Below, one piece after another: positions 62,474 to 64,000 of a DNA stretch of 64,000 nt (positions are counted from its first letter, which is position 1; every line of letters begins with the position of its first letter). Source of the DNA: Pseudodesulfovibrio sp. (GTDB lineage Bacteria > Desulfobacterota > Desulfovibrionia > Desulfovibrionales > Desulfovibrionaceae); NCBI RefSeq assembly GCF_028692895.1, contig NZ_JAQUWN010000010.1:1-64000 (forward strand), written 5' to 3'. The position numbers and the translations under genes are program-made. The notes beneath the pieces were generated by a model. The model was not told the DNA's origin and searched no databases. It worked only from the letters and a program-made list of their open reading frames with translations.

Positions 62474-64000
62474 TTATTTTTTTGCGTTTCCCGTGGAGGT
62501 TCCGGCCGCTTCCAGGAGGGCGGCGCGCAGGATTTCCAGCCGGTCGGGGTCGGCGATCTTCTGGCCCGCCTCGTCGCGGACGTGGAAGATGTCCGCCGCG
62601 CGGCCCTCGATGGTGGATATCATGGCGACATGAATGGAGATGCCGTTTTCGGCCAGGGTGCGGGCCATGTCGTAGAGGAAGCCGGTCCGGTCCGTGGCCG
62701 CCACCTCGACGATGGTGTAGAAATCGCTGCCCCGGTTGTCGAGGGTGACGATGGGCGGCAGTTCGGGCCCCGAGCGGCCCTTGTGCAGGGGCGAGCTGCG
62801 CCGCTCCCGCAGACGGTAGTCCAGGTCGAGCTTGCCAACCAGGGCGTACGCGATGGACCGGGAGAGGCGCGCCCAGACCTCGTCGATGAACAGGTTTTCC
62901 GGCGGGCTGCCCACCGTGAATACGTCCACGGCCGTGCCGTCCTTCCAGGTGAAGAGGTCGCAGGCCAGGATGTCCATGCCGTGCAGGGCGATGGCCCCGG
63001 CCATGGTGGCGAAGAGCCCGGTGCGGTCCAGGGCGGCGACGGTCAGGCGGTAGGTGCCCTCCACCCGGCCCGGTTCGGCCTCCACCAGGTTCACCCCCTT
63101 GCCGCCCACGCTGGAGGGCTTGCGCATCCGGTCCTCGGCCACGGCGTCCCAGAGCCGCCGGACCAGTCGGATGTGGCCGGCCAGGGTGACGGCGTCAAGG
63201 GCCAGGAAGGCGCGCGGGGGCATGGCCGTCATGGCCGCCTCGGCGAACTCCGGGTCCAGATCGCCCGCGGCCCGCAGGACCTCGCCGCGCGCGCGGACCA
63301 TGCGCTCTGCCGCGTCCGGCCCGGCCAGGGGGCCGTGCAGCAGCAGGTTGCGCACCTTGCGAAACAGCTCGGCCAGCAGGGCGCCGGTCCAGGTGTTCCA
63401 GGCGCGCGGCCCGGTGGCCATGGAGTCGGCCACGGTGAGCAGGTGGAGCATGTCCAGCCGGACCGGGTTGCCCGCCACCCCGGCCACCTCGGCGGCCACC
63501 CGCTCGTCCGAGAGGTCGCGCCGCGTGGCCGCGGCGGGCAGGACCAGGTGGTTGCGCACCAGGAAGGCCACGTCCTCGACGGTCCCGCGGTCGCAGCCAT
63601 ACCGGCCGAGCACCTCGCGGGCGATGCGCTCCCCGGCCGCGCAGTGGTCCGGCTCCAGCTTGCCCAGGTCGTGGAAGAATCCGGCCAGCAGAAGCCGCCG
63701 GGGGTCGGGCACGCGCCGGGCGATCTCCCCGGCCCAGTCCGGAGCGCGCAGGAAGCCGGAGAGCCGGGCCACGGTCGCCAGGGTGTGCCGCCCCACGGGG
63801 TGGACGTGATAGTCGTTGAACTGGATGAGGTGCTCCACTCCGGCGAAGGCCGGGAACAGGGCCGGGAGCAGCCGGGTGCCGACCAGCCCGTCGCAGGCCG
63901 TGGCCGCATGGGGGGACAGGAAAATGTCCACCAGGGTCAGGAGCGTTCCGGGCCGGTCGCGCAGCTCGGCCGCGAACCGCTCCGCGTTGCCCCGGACGAT
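62474..64000 (-). CDS. glnD: Bifunctional uridylyltransferase/uridylyl-removing enzyme GlnD, C-terminal part
   Basis: The frame runs off the window end, so this is the C-terminal 508 residues; a GTG at 63931 is internal since similarity continues upstream (ERFAAELRDRPGTLL). The HD domain is complete (FNDYHVHPVGRHTL, FFHDLGKLEPDH, and NHLVLPAAATRRDLSD), as are the two ACT domains (TVAALDRTGLFATMAG and VEVAATDRTGFLYDMAR). GlnD modifies PII proteins according to glutamine. The nucleotidyltransferase domain lies outside the window. The PAS-GGDEF gene follows on the same strand by 36 bases. Confidence 0.93.
   Translation of the reverse strand: MVRGNAERFAAELRDRPGTLLTLVDIFLSPHAATACDGLVGTRLLPALFPAFAGVEHLIQFNDYHVHPVGRHTLATVARLSGFLRAPDWAGEIARRVPDPRRLLLAGFFHDLGKLEPDHCAAGERIAREVLGRYGCDRGTVEDVAFLVRNHLVLPAAATRRDLSDERVAAEVAGVAGNPVRLDMLHLLTVADSMATGPRAWNTWTGALLAELFRKVRNLLLHGPLAGPDAAERMVRARGEVLRAAGDLDPEFAEAAMTAMPPRAFLALDAVTLAGHIRLVRRLWDAVAEDRMRKPSSVGGKGVNLVEAEPGRVEGTYRLTVAALDRTGLFATMAGAIALHGMDILACDLFTWKDGTAVDVFTVGSPPENLFIDEVWARLSRSIAYALVGKLDLDYRLRERRSSPLHKGRSGPELPPIVTLDNRGSDFYTIVEVAATDRTGFLYDMARTLAENGISIHVAMISTIEGRAADIFHVRDEAGQKIADPDRLEILRAALLEAAGTSTGNAKK

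Overview
The window is GC-rich DNA (most third codon positions are G or C) from a dissimilatory sulfate reducer. The decisive marker is a complete dsrMKJOP operon, encoding the membrane complex that feeds electrons into sulfite reduction. The dense c-di-GMP and PAS-kinase repertoire, the archaeal-type aldolase of the alternative shikimate route and the RsbRD-like gene ahead of dsrM all fit Desulfovibrionaceae. The look is Pseudodesulfovibrio-like, but the species assignment is inference.

Layout. 0-0.4 kb: truncated IS110-type transposase. 0.6-5.1 kb: aldolase of aromatic biosynthesis, EAL/HDOD protein, exported amidohydrolase, radical SAM protein. 5.2-13.7 kb: chemoreceptor remnant, hybrid histidine kinase with a CheY-like protein, Ni/Co-type transporter, periplasmic binding protein with a second histidine kinase, ferredoxin-nitroreductase. 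13.8-24.2 kb: 3D-domain protein, metal-site-less MBL-like protein, glycosyltransferase, lone HPt protein, OmpH-like lipoprotein, flagellar hook gene flgE behind a sigma-54 promoter, TPR and PfkB-type genes, a 650-base gene-free stretch with two large inverted repeats, and two lipoproteins. 24.3-31.3 kb: a c-di-GMP cluster whose first GGDEF protein has a broken active site and whose next two have intact ones.

31.7-38.5 kb: a podovirus-like tail module (gp12-like nozzle, small internal protein, tail fibre, adhesin, assembly chaperone) without any capsid, portal, terminase, lysis or integrase gene. A gp11-like tail gene sits alone about 11 kb away (43.5 kb). Both loci start behind the same ~130-base upstream element, with a third partial copy just ahead of the main module. 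This is the most unusual observation here and suggests co-regulated, possibly domesticated, phage tail genes. Directly after the tail module lie a 45-residue protein and a membrane protein with a PLD-like domain.

39.3-53.8 kb: household genes (cupin, slyX, DMT exporter, cyclase, dihydrouridine synthase, zupT), a CstA-type transporter with its LytS/LytTR two-component system, an FmdE-molybdopterin protein, a kinase-like P-loop protein, and an orphan Rhs tip whose AT-richer toxin-like end is followed by a small membrane protein (candidate immunity). 53.9-60 kb: the dsr operon on the minus strand, led by an RsbRD-like gene and closed by a terminator. 60.2-64 kb: a PAS-GGDEF protein and the C-terminal part of glnD, cut by the window end.

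Functionally the window combines core energy metabolism (dsr), nitrogen signalling (glnD), carbon uptake (cstA) and a large sensory layer of histidine kinases and c-di-GMP enzymes with two mobile or conflict-related islands (tail genes and Rhs tip). No rRNA, tRNA, CRISPR array or replication origin was seen.
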